From NCBI GenBank assembly GCA_951217055.1, contig OX578278.1, positions 38,103,115 to 38,167,114 on the forward strand: a DNA stretch of 64,000 nt, given 5' to 3'. The translations under genes were made by a program, and so were the position numbers. Below, piece after piece: positions 24,521 to 36,691 of the stretch (its first letter is position 1; each line of letters starts with the position of its first letter). The notes beneath the pieces are model-generated. The model had not been told where the DNA came from, did not search any database, and saw nothing but the letters and a program-made list of their open reading frames with translations. The stretch is from Gerris lacustris (lineage: Eukaryota > Arthropoda > Insecta > Hemiptera > Gerridae).

Positions 24521-24648
24521 CAGTGCCGGTGAAAGGAGTTGTAATGCGTAAGAGCAAGAAGAATCAGTGTCGGAGTTTGGAAAAGATTGCTGGATACTGG
24601 ACTGCACTGATTCTTCTCAAATGCATTTCAACTCTCTCACCGGCACTG
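24521..24648. mobile_element. Foldback element, 128 bp
   Basis: Left arm 24521-24569 and right arm 24605-24648 pair along most of their length: 'cagtgccggtga', then 'gttg.aatgc', then 'gaagaatcagtg'. The loop is 35 bases. The right end runs straight into 'ctgaagatgacc', a weak hammerhead-like start. The same 'cagtgccgg' end string recurs near 47728, so it may mark an element family. Confidence 0.85.
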
Positions 24649-25180
24649 AAGATGACCGCGACCGCTAGTGCTTGAAAGCTGTCTTTGTAGAGTAAATTTA
24701 TATTTGTGGAAAGATCTCTTTATTCCTTCGAAACTTAAGTTCTTTCAAAAGTCGTACTGATGACTGTAGAATATTGACGGTTCACCTTTTGGTATAATTG
24801 GTATAGCTCAGGAACGTTGAACCTTGCACAACGTAGGACCTTTTTATGACGGTTCGTTTATCTGAGCTAGACTAGCACTGTACAAAATAAAACGCTAATT
24901 GATAAAGCATTCAGTGCTTGAAGCATTGAGAGGTGTACAGTGTGCAAGTTTTGATGAAAATTACATTTGCAAATACGAAGAGTGGGACTATATTAGAAAT
25001 AAACTAAACTAAAAAAATTATGTAAACTTAAGTTCTACCGTCAAGCCGCATAAACACCCCTGAATATGCCTCCAGCATTGGAAGCGAAACGTCGTTACCC
25101 TTACTCGCACTAACACCATTGACAAAATTTTAACACACTTCGTTCTACTTATGGTAATTTTTTGATTCTTCGGCCAAATA

Positions 25181-25335
25181 CAGTCGACTCTCGATAATTC
25201 AAAACCTATGTGACCACGAAAAATTTGGAATAATAGATATTTTTGAAAGAAGGATAATTCCAACTCGATGTCGCCAGGGACAGACTATTCACTTCTAATT
25301 ATCAAAACATTCGTATTATCGAGGTTTAAATTAAT
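25181..25335 (+). mobile_element. pogo/Tigger-like terminal fragment
   Basis: 'cagtcgactctcgataattc' at 25181 follows TA, the usual arrangement at the end of pogo/Tigger elements. An inverse-looking 'attatcgaggtttaaatt' lies at 25315-25335 and another direct echo, 'acgataattcaaatgacc', at 25578. No transposase frame. Probably a small decayed element. Confidence 0.4.
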
Positions 25336-26548
25336 GAGAGTCAAGACATTGATTTCCTATCAATATATAGTACCACTTATGACATGGTCCATGCTAACAA
25401 TTAGACAGTGTACCTTTTCGCTTTGGTCTATGTATAGTCCAATGGGATTTTATCTATTACAGATAAAATCCCTTTTAAATCAATTATTGATATTCATTTC
25501 CAGGACCTTTTAACTTTTATTATAAACAAGCAATTCATCTAAACCCCTTGATGACTGTATAATCTACAGATAAATTCACGATAATTCAAATGACCCTAAA
25601 AAAAAAAATTTACATTAAATTTCATTGTCATAATAAAATATTAATGTTTAACACATATTGACCGGAATGACACGATACCTGTTCCTATCAGATTCTCCTG
25701 TTAAGGAATTCATTTTAAATAATACTATTATAGATAAGAGAGAGGAAAAAAATTAAATATCAACTCAAAATCATTCATCTGACAAAAGGGTTTTTTTAAT
25801 AATGATTTATTTATTTTTTATTTCAATAGAATAGAAAATTCACGACATTATTTTTTCTTTATATGATTATTTATTAAATGTTAGATTGTTAAAAAACCGG
25901 CTAGATACGACAATAGAAATTCCACATTCTATTTCATTGAATTGTATTTTATAATAGATTTTTTTTTAGGTAGATAAAAAAGAAGCGTGCCAGAAACCGT
26001 TTGAAACCCTCGAAACTATAGTTTGAATTAGTGTTTAGACTATCATAAAGTGATATCGAAAAAATGTGATACAACTGATATAGCACCTCGTTCTGAAACT
26101 GAGAACTGGACAAGCGACCTACTCGTGATTTCACACTCGAGTCACTCACTCTAGCGGCCGTTTATTGAAACTGGCTCTCTCTTCTACCATCCCAATGTTA
26201 AAATTCCTCAACCATAATGGTGTTTGGTGTCATTCTTTCTTTTCTTTTTTCATTTTTTTTTTTTAGAAGAATCCATACGTTTATTTATATTTAAAATAAT
26301 ATTTAATATCACATTCTTCTGCTTTTCAAAGAAAAAAATATAAAAAAACACCTTTACCAAAAATGAATAAAAATTAACTCTAGTAAAATTATAATGTAAC
26401 TTAAAAAAAATCTTTAAAAGACCACCCATAATCACTTATGACATTTTTTGTCAGAAAATAATCCTAAAGCTGATAGCTGGCTTATATAAATAGACACATA
26501 CCTCTAGGTTAGCGCCATTCGGGGTATTTATGGTCTCTGAAATGACAT

Positions 26549-26551
<3 letters not shown>

Positions 26552-26646
<95 letters not shown>

Positions 26647-26659
26647 TGTGTGTGTGTAA
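26552..26659. repeat. (TA)n-(GT)n compound microsatellite
   Basis: About 92 bp of TA alternation (26552-26643) followed by a short GTGTGT tract. Confidence 0.98.
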
Positions 26660-27436
26660 TTATATATACATGTTATAAGTGCTAACCCAGATTTTCTTTT
26701 TAGGTCTTTAAAGAAACTAGACACGTGCGAGTTTCTAAGAAATAGTATACCTTTTAAGGTATACTATTATAAGGTAAAAGGTCAATTTGTTAATAAAAAT
26801 GTTAAAATAGTGATTCAAAAATAAATATATGTCTTTTCATAAAAAACTTTCTCTCTTTTTTTTTAAACAGTTAATTAGTTATTAAGACCATTTATAGATG
26901 TTTTCTATTTTAGACATTTTTCATTCAACAAACCTCCAATTGTGCAAAGTGTGTATCTAATATATTTCGGTTGTTTAGTTTTGTTTTTCTAATGATCATT
27001 ATTTAATTTTATTTCATTCATTCACATTATTGTGTTCGCTATTTTATTTAAATTATTTTATATACTTGCTGTTATACAAAATAAATGCCATAAATTGATT
27101 TTGTAGTTTTGATAACTTTAATACTTTTTGTTGTCTTGTCTTAAGGATATTGTGAATAAGTTTTTACCTTAGAAGGTGCTTTTCGCTCTCGCAATTTGGT
27201 CCTAATCTTCTTACAGACCTTAGGCTCAGCTTCTTTTTTCTCGTTTCTCTTTTCACTTTTGAAGTCTTGCAGTTTCCATCGGGTATTTAACATTCCATTT
27301 TTAATGTCACTAAATTTATAATTTTACTTTAATTTCATTTAATTTTTCTTTATTGTTCCTTTTCAGTACTTATTTTACAATCTATGTTCACCTTCTTTTA
27401 CACTTTTAAGTTGAAGTTTGTTACTTTGTAGATTAT

Positions 27437-27466
27437 CTGAAGAAGGCTGCATTACAACAGCCGAAA
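27437..27466 (+). other. Hammerhead-like hairpin motif
   Basis: CTGAAGA, one A, GGCTG, an 8-base loop, CAGCC, then GAAA. The layout equals that of the motif at 11654 with one change in the first block (CTGAAGA for CTGATGA). That base is essential in hammerheads, so this copy is probably inactive. Confidence 0.4.
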
Positions 27467-28472
27467 CCGATCATGTGTTACAAATACAATAATTCTGTGT
27501 GACGTTGTTTGGTTATTGAGCTACACCTCCATAATGAATGAATGCAAATTTATTATAAAGATAATCAAGTAGACGTAGTCGAGGAAATATAGATTAAGAT
27601 ACCAGAAACAAATACAAATTAAGTAGAAAAACCGCTTCTCAAGTAACAGTACATTACGCGTCTAGTGCGGAAAATAGCATTTTGCATGCGAGTGTGGAGT
27701 TTGCACCCCAGCGACAGCGAGGGTAGTAAAACCACACGAGCAAAGAAAAATGCAGTTTTCGTACGAGTTGCGTACCGTACTTCATCTACAATCGTTGGAT
27801 TTTAATTATTAATACAGAAAAAATATTTAATAAACTTTCTGTATGTAAGTTCGTATTTCTCTTTAGATAAAGATGACATTAATTCATTAGTTGTATTTTG
27901 TGCCGAATTAATTATTTCGGGAGGCGTATTATTCTCCTCATTTTCCTCATAATGACATAAATCAATCATTTTTTTTTACTAAGACTCGATATAAACAGGT
28001 TACTTTAATTAATCAAACAGCAAATTAGTTTTGTTAAATGTAAACAGACTCGCTAATCGTGCGTTAAGGTTAAGAATTCTTCTTTTTTACCGCACTAGGG
28101 CGGAAAAAAAGAGGAATTATTAAACGCGCATGAGCAATGAATAAAAGTACGTAACGAATCACTTTCTACGCATCTAAATGAGATAAAATGTTTATATTTT
28201 GTATCAATCGTAGATAAACGAATGATTATTGTTTTCCCAATTTTAATATTTACACCGAACGCATTAGTGAAAGGGCTGTTACTTTTGTAATTCACCGCCC
28301 GAACAATTATGTATCATGAACACTTAAAAGTTATGTAATTCCATGAAGGAATTAAAAAAAACTACATCAAAGGAAGGCATATCTCCATTAAATAAACTTT
28401 ACTGCACAAATCAGTGCCAATGACACAGTAGAAATCGAAATAGCAATACTTAGTGTAAGAATTGGATTGGGA

Positions 28473-28601
28473 CAGAGGTTCACGTTGATATGTCGCATTT
28501 CATTCGTTCGAGATACAGAGGTTCACTTTGTCATTTCGCATTTCATTTGTTCAAGGTACAGAAGTTCACTTTCTTATTTCGCATTTCATTTCAGCTCAGT
28601 T
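28473..28601 (+). repeat. Minisatellite, three 43 bp units
   Basis: Units start at 28473, 28516 and 28559. Each has 'cagaggttcac' (or a variant), then 'atttcgcatttcatt' and 'ttc.aggtaca'. The resulting 86-codon frame is an artefact. Confidence 0.88.
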
Positions 28602-28757
28602 ATGAGGTGTCACAACTAACCTTCACCAAAACACATACACCAGAAACACATACTAGGTCTCACTTACGAATTAGCAGCTCAGTTATGAGGTGTCACAAGT
28701 TATCTTCACCAAAAACACAAACGAGGTGTCACTACACCTGTCGATCATAGTTACAAG
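28592..28757 (+). repeat. Minisatellite, two units of about 83 bp
   Basis: 'cagctcagttatgaggtgtc' begins at 28592 and again at 28675, each followed by 'caca', a 'cttcaccaaa' segment and 'acacaaac'-type text. It abuts the 43 bp array, and a further 'gaggtgtcac' at about 28722 suggests partial third copies. Confidence 0.85.
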
Positions 28758-30611
28758 CTATGACATAACAAATAGTTTGTGAATCTGATACAAGATGTCA
28801 CGAATGCCCATTTTCTATGTGAATGCATATTTTTTTCACTTAAGAAATCTCGCATGTACTTGCCGACAATCCTCCCAAGGTCAATAAAATAAAAACCTCA
28901 AATTCACCATTTTGGTTGTTACGAGGTATCACTTCTTTGCCATCGATATAGTACGACAGACTCAAACAAAGCTTTCTCTTGTAGGTACATATTAATACTG
29001 CATTTAAATTCAATAATATCTAAACTTAATTAATTTATTTTTAAACAAATTAAAAAGGATTTATCAGATGATTGTTTAAACTTCGTTTTTGATTTTCAGC
29101 AAAATCAGTTTAATTTACATCAATATTTCATAAACTATATTTTTACCGGGAAATCTGTCCCTGCTGAAATCTAAACAACATAATTTTGAACATTTTTATT
29201 AGTATGTTTAATAATAAATTAATTAAATTATAATATAATGGGATTTATTTTCATTATCACTATGTATATTTAAAAAAAAGTTTTATTCGAGGTCAGTCTG
29301 ATTTTTTCATACTATATAGCATGTATATATAGATATATGAAATGAACATATGTTTCATGAAGTCAATGTTATTTGCGTTGTCTTTTGATTCTAACCATGT
29401 TTGTAGTTTTCCTAAAGTTATCATTTGATACATTAGATGTTTACTTTGAAAGGCAAGGATTGATTCCGCCCCACACGGTCCGAAAGAATCCAAATATGAT
29501 TTTCCGGTTGGGTTGATCTGTCCGGCGTGTCGTCACGAAGTCGGTCCGTGACGATGTTCCGGGCGGGGAGAATCTCGTGGAACGAGGAGTATCTTAGTAC
29601 CTTGTTTACTTGCCTGCCACCCTCTACTCAGTACTCATTAATTAACTTCATGACTTCTATTTAACAACAACGAAAAAAATAAAAGAAGGAAGAAACATAA
29701 AAATCTCATTTCATCTTTACAAAACTTAAACGGATTTTTAAAACAAAATTACTAGATAATCGAATTCTGTTTTAGACGTTATAAATTACAAGGGACTATT
29801 CAATTTTTTATAATCTACTACTGAAAACTTTTAGCTAGATTTTTATTTTCACTTTTCTAAAATACGAAAACATTTTTTTTTTTTTAAAGAAAAACTGATT
29901 TAGTGATGTACTCTGAAGCCAGTGTCCAAACACTAAAATAGGTACAATACAAATTTTTTTTTCAAGAACTAACGGAAATGTGTAAAGGAGCTGATCACTC
30001 TATTCTGGAAACGTACAAAGTGTTTTGATCAAAAATTACCATTCGATTATGAATTTGTGGTTAGATTCATCATTCTTTCTTTCAAAGTCATTAAATATGC
30101 TTCCAAAAGTAAAATAAAAAAAGAGGGCTTCGCCGTACAACTTTAAAATTGTTATAGTTTTGTTTTTGATGACAATAAAGATTATAAATTATCAATGAAA
30201 ATGTTTAAATTCAATAATTTTCAAATTTTAGATTAGAAACTAAATTAGTCGGAACCATTCTGAAAACAAAATTGGATTTAGTTTTTATTTTCTCATCTAA
30301 TTATTGTAGTGGATATAAAGTGAAAGTATTTTGATGGAGCAAAAATCAAATTTTCAGATAATAATGGAGTTACACGTTACACGTTTTAAGGTTTCCTTAG
30401 TCCAAAAAAGTTATTTTTACAAAATGATTGCCGGAGCCTATACTTATTAGTAGATTTCGATGAAATGTAGCATTTATATGTTCAGAGAGTCATATCCTGA
30501 ATCTAAAAATGAATTTGTCCATGTCGATATTGATTAAAACTTTGTCTAATGTAGTCCATTTAAATATGAATTTAATCACTGGGAAGATCTAGTTCCCAAG
30601 ATATTGATAAA
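28758..30611. other. Unassigned, with a GC-richer patch
   Basis: Mostly AT-rich without known families. 29455-29600 is GC-richer and contains a small hairpin, 'cgtcacg' nine bases 'cgtgacg', within 'gtgtcgtcacgaagtcgg'. No domain was found in frames over this patch. Confidence 0.35.
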
Positions 30612-30745
30612 TAGTATATTATGTTACGAGGCTGTGAAGTGAGTTTTTTCTTTACCGCGGTAATTATATTTACTGTCGAGCAAAGCGAGACAGTAAATAA
30701 TGCCAAGGTAAAGAAAATACACTTCACAGTCGTGTAGCATATGCT
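30612..30745. mobile_element. Foldback element, about 134 bp
   Basis: Left arm 30612-30677 and right arm 30690-30745 are inverted copies with a small centre. Landmarks are 'gctgtgaagtg'/'cacttcacag', 'tttctttacc'/'ggtaaagaaa' and 'tttactgtc'/'gacagtaaa'. A further 'tttcacagcctaccacgg' at about 31060 may be a related end. Non-coding. Confidence 0.85.
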
Positions 30746-32142
30746 ATTTTTTCCGAGGTAGCAGACCATGAAAAAACATGAATTATTAATCAATATAATT
30801 ATAACAAATATTAGTACATACTTAAGATTTTTAGAAAAAGAAACCTTAAAGAGGTTACATTATAAAAAAAAGATAAATAAAACGCATTGATATCTAGTGG
30901 ATTTTAATCGTCCTAAGAAGCATTTCTATAAAGATTGCAGCGCTAAAAACGGCTTCTTTTTTATTTCTTTACAGTTTAGGAGTAATGAAAAGATTTTTTA
31001 AGTCCACGTAATGAAAAAATGGATTTTAGCTATGTTTTTTAGGCTCTAAAGTTACTATTTCACAGCCTACCACGGAAAAAAGACATTTTTTTTCCCGATG
31101 AAATCAAAACCGAAATTAAACAACTCCCGTTGAACTCTTTCTAAATAAGTTTTTATTGGATTCAAATTCTGTATCAATATGTAGGTATATGAGAAATTTT
31201 TATTGAGTTTGTCGGACTAAATTTTCCCTCTCTTTTAGATAAACTGAGTCGACTCTTTCTTTCAGTTTTATTCAATATAAAAAGTTACAAAATGTGTCAG
31301 AAGAATCAATTAACTCAATCTAGCTTATTATAGCAGCAATATTTCAATAACACATACGTTGATTTAATATTATAAAACTTTGGTTACTTCAAAAACTGTA
31401 ATCTATAACTCCATTGCAAATATCTATCTGTATGTGTAGCAAAACCAGCAGAAGTAATACGAGTAATTCTATCGTACTGATAGTAAGTAGTGCAGTGGAC
31501 TTTAATTTTTTGGGTTTGAAGTTGAAGTTTGCAAATTTCTATTACAAAATTATAACCATGGAGTTTAAAACAAATTGATCCTAAAGTGGAATGACGATAA
31601 TCACCAATGAATGATTAAACACAACATACTGTAGAACAAGATGTGTTAGTAAGCTTAAAGATGACTCAATGAGATTGAAATATCGCAAGAGGGGGTTATT
31701 ATTCCCCCCCCCCTTCCCTTATTACCGATCTTTTTTCCTGTTATTTCTTCGATTATTCATCATATTTGGATATGTAATGTAATGCTTCCACTTTATTATG
31801 GAAATGTCCAAATATGTCAATTAGTAAAACAAGTAAGTGGTTATTTTAATTTGATATTATATATATATTTTTTTTTTACTTCGGTGCGTAGTGAGTGCGT
31901 AGGTGTCGAGGTGAAGGACATGAGTGCACCTGTAGACTAGGATCCAGTGTGAACGCCTACACAGAATGCTGCGTCAGGTTAAAGCAATGCGTCAGAGTCA
32001 GTCACACTTCGAGTCAAAGTCCCATCCTTGCCTAATGCGTGTCAAACCCTCGTGGATCCTTATTTTGAAAACAATGGTCTGTTGTCTCGGGGATAACAAG
32101 GCAACAAGCCAACTGATTCAATCCTTCAGCAAACCGAGCCTT
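30746..32142. other. Unassigned, with a GC-richer patch at 31880-32140
   Basis: AT-rich except for 31880-32140, where a plus frame of 60 codons runs from 31966. I recognise no domain. A C-run lies at 31703-31715. No gene is supported. Confidence 0.35.
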
Positions 32143-32445
32143 GGTTAAAAATCATTGCATCACTATTAGTACTGGCATAATTTTCAAATTACATATGTTT
32201 TAAGATTAAAATTTTGTTCAAACAGCATGTAGATAAACCGTTTAACAGCTCTAAATAGATATTGAGTAATAGATAAATCATGGATTGCTATTTTCAAATG
32301 GTTAAAAATCATTGCATCACTATTAATACTAACTTAATAATCAACATAACATATTTTTAAAAATTATAATTTTTTCAAAGAAAATGCACTATCTAATAGC
32401 TCTACATAGATATTAAGTAATAGATAAATAGTAATTTAAAAAAAA
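32143..32445 (+). repeat. Tandem duplication, about 157 bp unit
   Basis: 'ggttaaaaatcattgcatca' occurs at 32143 and 32300. Each is followed by 'ctattaRtac', an 'acatat.tttt' block, 'agctct.aatagatatt' and 'agtaatagataaat'. The two units differ at many positions, so the duplication is not recent. Confidence 0.88.
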
Positions 32446-32531
32446 AGTAAATCTTTTGATAGTACTCTTTTATAGATTTTCTTAATTCAACAATTTCAAT
32501 ACTAAATTAAAACTAAATTAATTAACATTAT

Positions 32532-32745
32532 GACTGATTATAGTATTGTCTTCGGAAATACATAATCAGTGCAAGTTTCAGTATTTTTGGTTGTCGGGAT
32601 GTGGGTCATATTTAAGTTCAAACAAAAAAACAAGTCAAGATTAATAAAAGAGTAAAAAACACCCTTAACTTTTCATTATTATCAGAAATACATAATTTGT
32701 GACATGTTATGCTTTCCAGGCAGATGGAAAATGGGTAATATATGT
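32532..32745 (+). repeat. Dispersed repeat B, two adjacent fragments
   Basis: 32532-32660 has 'actgattatagtattgtc', 'gaaatacataatcagtgc' and 'aagtttcag', closely matching 50774-50910. 32688-32745 is a second, more degraded copy ('gaaatacataatttgtgaca', 'ccaggcagatggaaaatggg'). Non-coding. Confidence 0.65.
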
Positions 32746-33258
32746 TAAATAATTAATTGCAAAACTTATATCTCAACAAACACGCTAAGGCAAATATAAG
32801 CGAGTAAAAAATTGTAATTTTGTGAGAAAATAATGATAAAACATAATGGGTGAAAAATGAATATAGCAGTCTGACAATCGGGAAAAAGTTAATAATTACA
32901 TTTTTTAAATATTCCCTCAGAAATTGAACAGCAGTGAAGTGGGCTTGATAATGAAATCAAATTTTGTATTAAAGTATTGCCGTTACTATTTTGAGAATTC
33001 TCTTGTTAGAAGTTTGAAGAAGTTGAAGATTTTAAACAGATGAAACTTTCAGAAAATGAAAGACTTCTCTCCTCTAAAAGAAACAATATTTTGCCAATTT
33101 GGTTTGCATAATATTGTTATGATCTTTAGTGCCGGTAAGAAAAGGAAAAATTAAAAAAAAAAAAGCAGGATCGTAAGACAGGCCTTATCTATTCCTAAAT
33201 TTCCTAAATATTTTTGAGGGCCAATTACCATTCATTTTACAATTATCTAAGATTTTCG

Positions 33259-33277
33259 GGGGGGGGGGGGGGGGGAG
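33259..33277. repeat. G homopolymer tract
   Basis: Nearly 20 G residues followed by AGAGA. Potential quadruplex sequence, but the length may be imprecise. Confidence 0.9.
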
Positions 33278-33460
33278 AGAAAAAAACCTCTGTTAATAGT
33301 ATGAGCCATGGCTTTCTCGCGAGCTATCTCTCACTATCTTTCTCGCGAGCCGCATGAGAGTAATAAGATATTCAAAATGTAGATATTAATGTAAATAACC
33401 ATAAAGCAATTTTCCAACTGGTTCTGTTCGTATTTAAATTGACAATACATTTTTTTTTAT

Positions 33461-34158
33461 TTCCGAACTTACAGCTTACCAAAGGTAAAAAGGAACTTGC
33501 CGAAGGCAATGATATCGTTCTGAAGTAATTTTGACAGATTTTAAATAAAATAAGTTCACGTAAGTACGTGAGGCGATAATCGCCGGTTTCTGTACGATTA
33601 AGTTAAAATAATAAGTGTAACATTTTAATAGCTGCATATTTTTTTTCTACACTTCAAGACCTTTAAATTCATGTATAACTTGTCATGGCGACTAAAAACT
33701 TTTCTTTAGTCACCCGCCATATTGAAAATATTAAGTATAAAGTTTTAACTGTTGCATATTCTTTTTCTACACTTCAAGACCTTTAAATTGATGTATAACA
33801 TGTCATGGCGACTAAAAACTTTTTTTAGTCGTCCGCCATATTGGCCGCCATCTTAAAAATATTAAGTGTGAAAACCCCAAAATGTGTCCAAGTTGTCTCA
33901 AATGCTGAGATGCACCTGTGTGCCGAATTTCATGTTCCTAGCTATAATAGTTTATGAATTGAAACAAGCAACGGACAGACACCAACGGACAGACAGACAG
34001 AGCCGTTTTATAAGGTTTCTTTTTTACTTCGTACAGAAACCTAAAAGGAGGGATACATTTAATAAACTTGACAATTATTATGGGTTGTAAAAGCATCACA
34101 TCATTAAAGTATACCCGATAGGACGCAATGAAGCTATGTGACACGCTAATTGGCAGAC
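33461..34158 (+). repeat. Dispersed repeat A, copy 5, interrupted by another element
   Basis: The head 'ttccgaacttacagcttacc' is at 33461 and the tail 'aattggcagac' ends at 34158. The usual middle is replaced by the unrelated segment 33585-34041. After it, A-family text resumes with 'aaacttgacaattattatgg' and 'ttgtaaaagcatcacatc'. Confidence 0.75.
33585..34041. mobile_element. Putative nested element with 11 bp inverted ends and a 120 bp internal duplication
   Basis: 'ggtttctgtac' (33585-33595) and its exact inverse (34031-34041) bound the foreign segment. Inside, a unit of 120 bp is repeated in tandem (about 33608-33727 and 33728-33847) with a partial third beginning. Shared text includes 'tctacacttcaagaccttta' and 'catggcgactaaaaact'; each unit has a small hairpin 'gactaaa...tttagtc'. 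The last part has 'gacagacagacagag'. Ends are a best guess. Confidence 0.5.
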
Positions 34159-34615
34159 TTCGTGATTCTATTTATTAATTAATAAACCGACCGATAAATA
34201 TACGTAATTTTATAAAACATAATAATATGAATAATAATTTAATGCGGTACACCCTTGTAATCCTGAATATGAGAGGCTAGATGGCTTAAGAGGTGAAAAA
34301 AAATTGTATATTAATAATTCATTTGACGAAACGTTTCAACTTTTACATAATTTAAAGTCATCTTCAATAGATAGTATAAAACTTTTACAATTACTATAAA
34401 ATAATTAATACTACAAATTAGCAATATAATTGCAATGTTTAATTATAAAATATAAAACTAATTATATTAGTAATTTCAGTTCCTTTTTTTATTAAAAATA
34501 AAAAAATAAAGATTCGAATCTAATTACACATTTAAACATTAATTATTGATAATGATACTTATGTCGAAAACTTTTGGTCATTTAGAGACAGAGTTTATAA
34601 TTGTTTTCAACTTAA

Positions 34616-35576
34616 CCCTAGAATGACACCGTTATTTCCACATTCTAATCAGACACCGTGGGGTCTATATGACCCCACCTAGGTTTTCCCTCTATCCTGA
34701 AACGCGTGAAATATTAATGTAATATAAAAACATTAATTTCGATCTACAGGATCAATACAATGAACAGAAGAAGGAAAAATGAAATTTTAAAATTTTTATT
34801 GACTTATAAACTAATGCTAATAATGAAACAAGGTATGAAAGAAAGTAACTTTTTGTTGTAACAAAGTTGTTTTTTAAATTAAAAAAAGGCCAGAAAACAA
34901 ATTTCCTACTATTTTTTTTTATAAAAAGGAACCAATAAAAGACAAAAAATCACAAAATTATACAAAATGTCTATAGTGAGGCTTTTAGCATTTTGAGCAT
35001 TTGTAGGACAGATGCTCATCACAAATGGCAATCACTGCTTATCATTCTTGTCTTTTAATCCTTTCCTTCATGGTTTAACTAGGGAGATGCCTAATTCAAA
35101 AATAAAATCCTTCCGTGGTAGTTTCTTTTGCCAGTTGGCCATACAATCAAGAATAGCAGCGATGACACCTGCCTGATCGAGCATTCCAAAGAAAAATCAC
35201 TGAGGCCACCTGCGGGTCAAACGAATCTGTCCCACCTTTTATTTTACTACAGCTAATGATGATTTCAGGCTTGCCTGTATCAGGATCGATAGAATCATCT
35301 TGATGGAGAGTTGATTAGAGCCACTATAAATTAGTGTTGGCTAAAAAAAGTTGGTGGGTAACTACACCGTGGGGTCAGCTAGACCCCAGAAGCACTTGAC
35401 AAGCTCACTGTACAAAGATTATGCAGAAACTGATACCTTTGATTGGTGAAATAGGGGGGCAGGAAGGCAAAGAGTATTTAGACAAGGAAAAAAAACCATC
35501 TGTGATTCACAGAAATAAGTTCTGCGCTTAAACTCTTTTACTTAGGGTCATACAGACCCCCGGTGTCATTCTAGGG
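34616..35576 (-). mobile_element. piggyBac-like transposon, internally deleted
   Basis: The ends are 'ccctagaatgacacc' at 34616 and its exact inverse at 35562-35576, bordered by TTAA (34612-34615) and a degenerate TTAG (35577-35580). TTAA targets and CCC-starting ends are hallmarks of piggyBac. Palindromes of GGGTC...GACCC form lie at about 34660, 35371 and 35545; the other piggyBac-like element here (54121-55112) has similar ones. It carries a broken transposase C-terminus and cannot move by itself. Confidence 0.88.
34960..35303 (-). pseudogene. piggyBac transposase C-terminal remnant
   Basis: Read on the minus strand, one frame gives GKPEIIISCSKIKGGTDSFD (about 35217-35277), matching the KPEII...KGGVD-x-x-D block near the end of the DDE catalytic domain; the final Asp is part of that block. 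After a frameshift, a second frame gives LDQAGVIAAILD, then KDFIFELGISLVKP (to about 35071), the usual downstream region. Past a stop, C-x2-H and C-x2-C pairs near 34975-35010 look like the C-terminal cysteine-rich domain. Roughly the first 400 residues are absent. A short deletion lies between the two frames. Confidence 0.75.
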
Positions 35577-35694
35577 TTAGGATGACTTATATAAGTATCA
35601 TTATTGAAAAAGCTTACTTTGAATGAAGTTGAAACGTTTCGTCGAATGGATTATTATTCTACAATTTCTTTTACACCTTTTCAGCCATCTAGCC

Positions 35695-36691
35695 ACTTAT
35701 ATAGGTAATTTTATTTTGTTTTTTTCACTTATTTCGTTTCGACGGCTTCTTACGGACGAAAGGCAACAATCTACAAACATATTTGTTTAAAAAACTCAAC
35801 TCTTTTTAATAAACAATTTTTTAAAAGTTAAATTAGAGGCCGTCACAATACATTTTACTCATACAAAGACAATAAGAAATTAAAAATACTTTATTATTTA
35901 AAATAAAAAACGTTACATTCCTATTCTAAGTGGTTTTTGATTCGAAGCTTATTTATTTGGTTTCAATGTGGTAACACAGGTAGGGGATATCATATATTAT
36001 TATTTTTCAAGTAGAAGAAGAATCTGTATACACAAGTATATAATATAATGGGACGGACATTCCGTAATATAATTTGTTGGGTGGCTGCTGAAGATGGTGC
36101 CATGTAGTCAAGATTCCAATGTAAAACTTGCGGTTAAATCTCAACGAGGATTCGGTCTGGGAAAGATTGAACTTGGGGCATATTATGTGAAGAAGCGGAT
36201 TCCTCAGCGTGTGAACACTGAACACCCAATACACATTGCAACACAACGCATTGCATTCCTTCCATCTTTCTTTTCAATATTTAACAAATATCACTCTGTT
36301 TATTCATATTTTTTATTATAATGATTTTATGTTACGAACATTTCCTTACTTTTTGTTCATTTTAATTTTTTTTATTGTTACCAATTACATTTTTTATTCA
36401 CCTCATGCTTTGCTACTTTGCTTGCCACCTAAGGAGGTTCAATACCTATTTTTTATATTATGGAAATTTTTTTTGTGCATCGTAATAATTGGTTTAGTAC
36501 AAATTATATTTATATTTTTTTTTATTACAATGTTTTTCATTTTCTTTTTAAATGCTTACCTTTTAAAACGTTATTAAAGATCGACATATTTCCATTGAAA
36601 TTAGTTGCACCTTATTCAAAAAAGTAATTCAACAAAATATCTTTTCAATAAATATATTATTTATGCATAAATGCTTATAATAATTTTTTTC
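35695..36691. other. Unassigned sequence
   Basis: Mostly AT-rich. 36060-36250 is more balanced and open on both strands (75 and 79 codons), without a domain that I can name. 36310-36570 encodes only hydrophobic low-complexity frames from T-rich DNA. Confidence 0.35.

Larger units (their letters stand above)
34270..35694. mobile_element. Inverted-repeat element hosting a piggyBac-like insertion
   Basis: Left arm 34270-34336 ('ggctagatggcttaagaggt' ... 'gacgaaacgtttcaac') matches the inverse of 35627-35694 over about 66 bp. The arms enclose a pair of inverted 'taatgatacttat' strings at about 34551 and 35589. Without the 965 bp piggyBac-like insertion, the host would be about 460 bp. On the outgoing strand each arm reads GAAGATGA...GTTGAAACGTTTCG, resembling the hammerhead-like motifs elsewhere. 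Confidence 0.8.

Noticed and set aside
24521..24648. microRNA precursor
   Set aside because: The hairpin is long, has several bulges and its end string recurs elsewhere. A foldback element explains it better; no expression data are available.
36236..36577. 113-codon Phe/Leu/Ile-rich frame
   Set aside because: It arises from T-rich DNA. It looks like a membrane protein only because poly-T codes for Phe; no motif or repeat of helices of normal spacing is supported.
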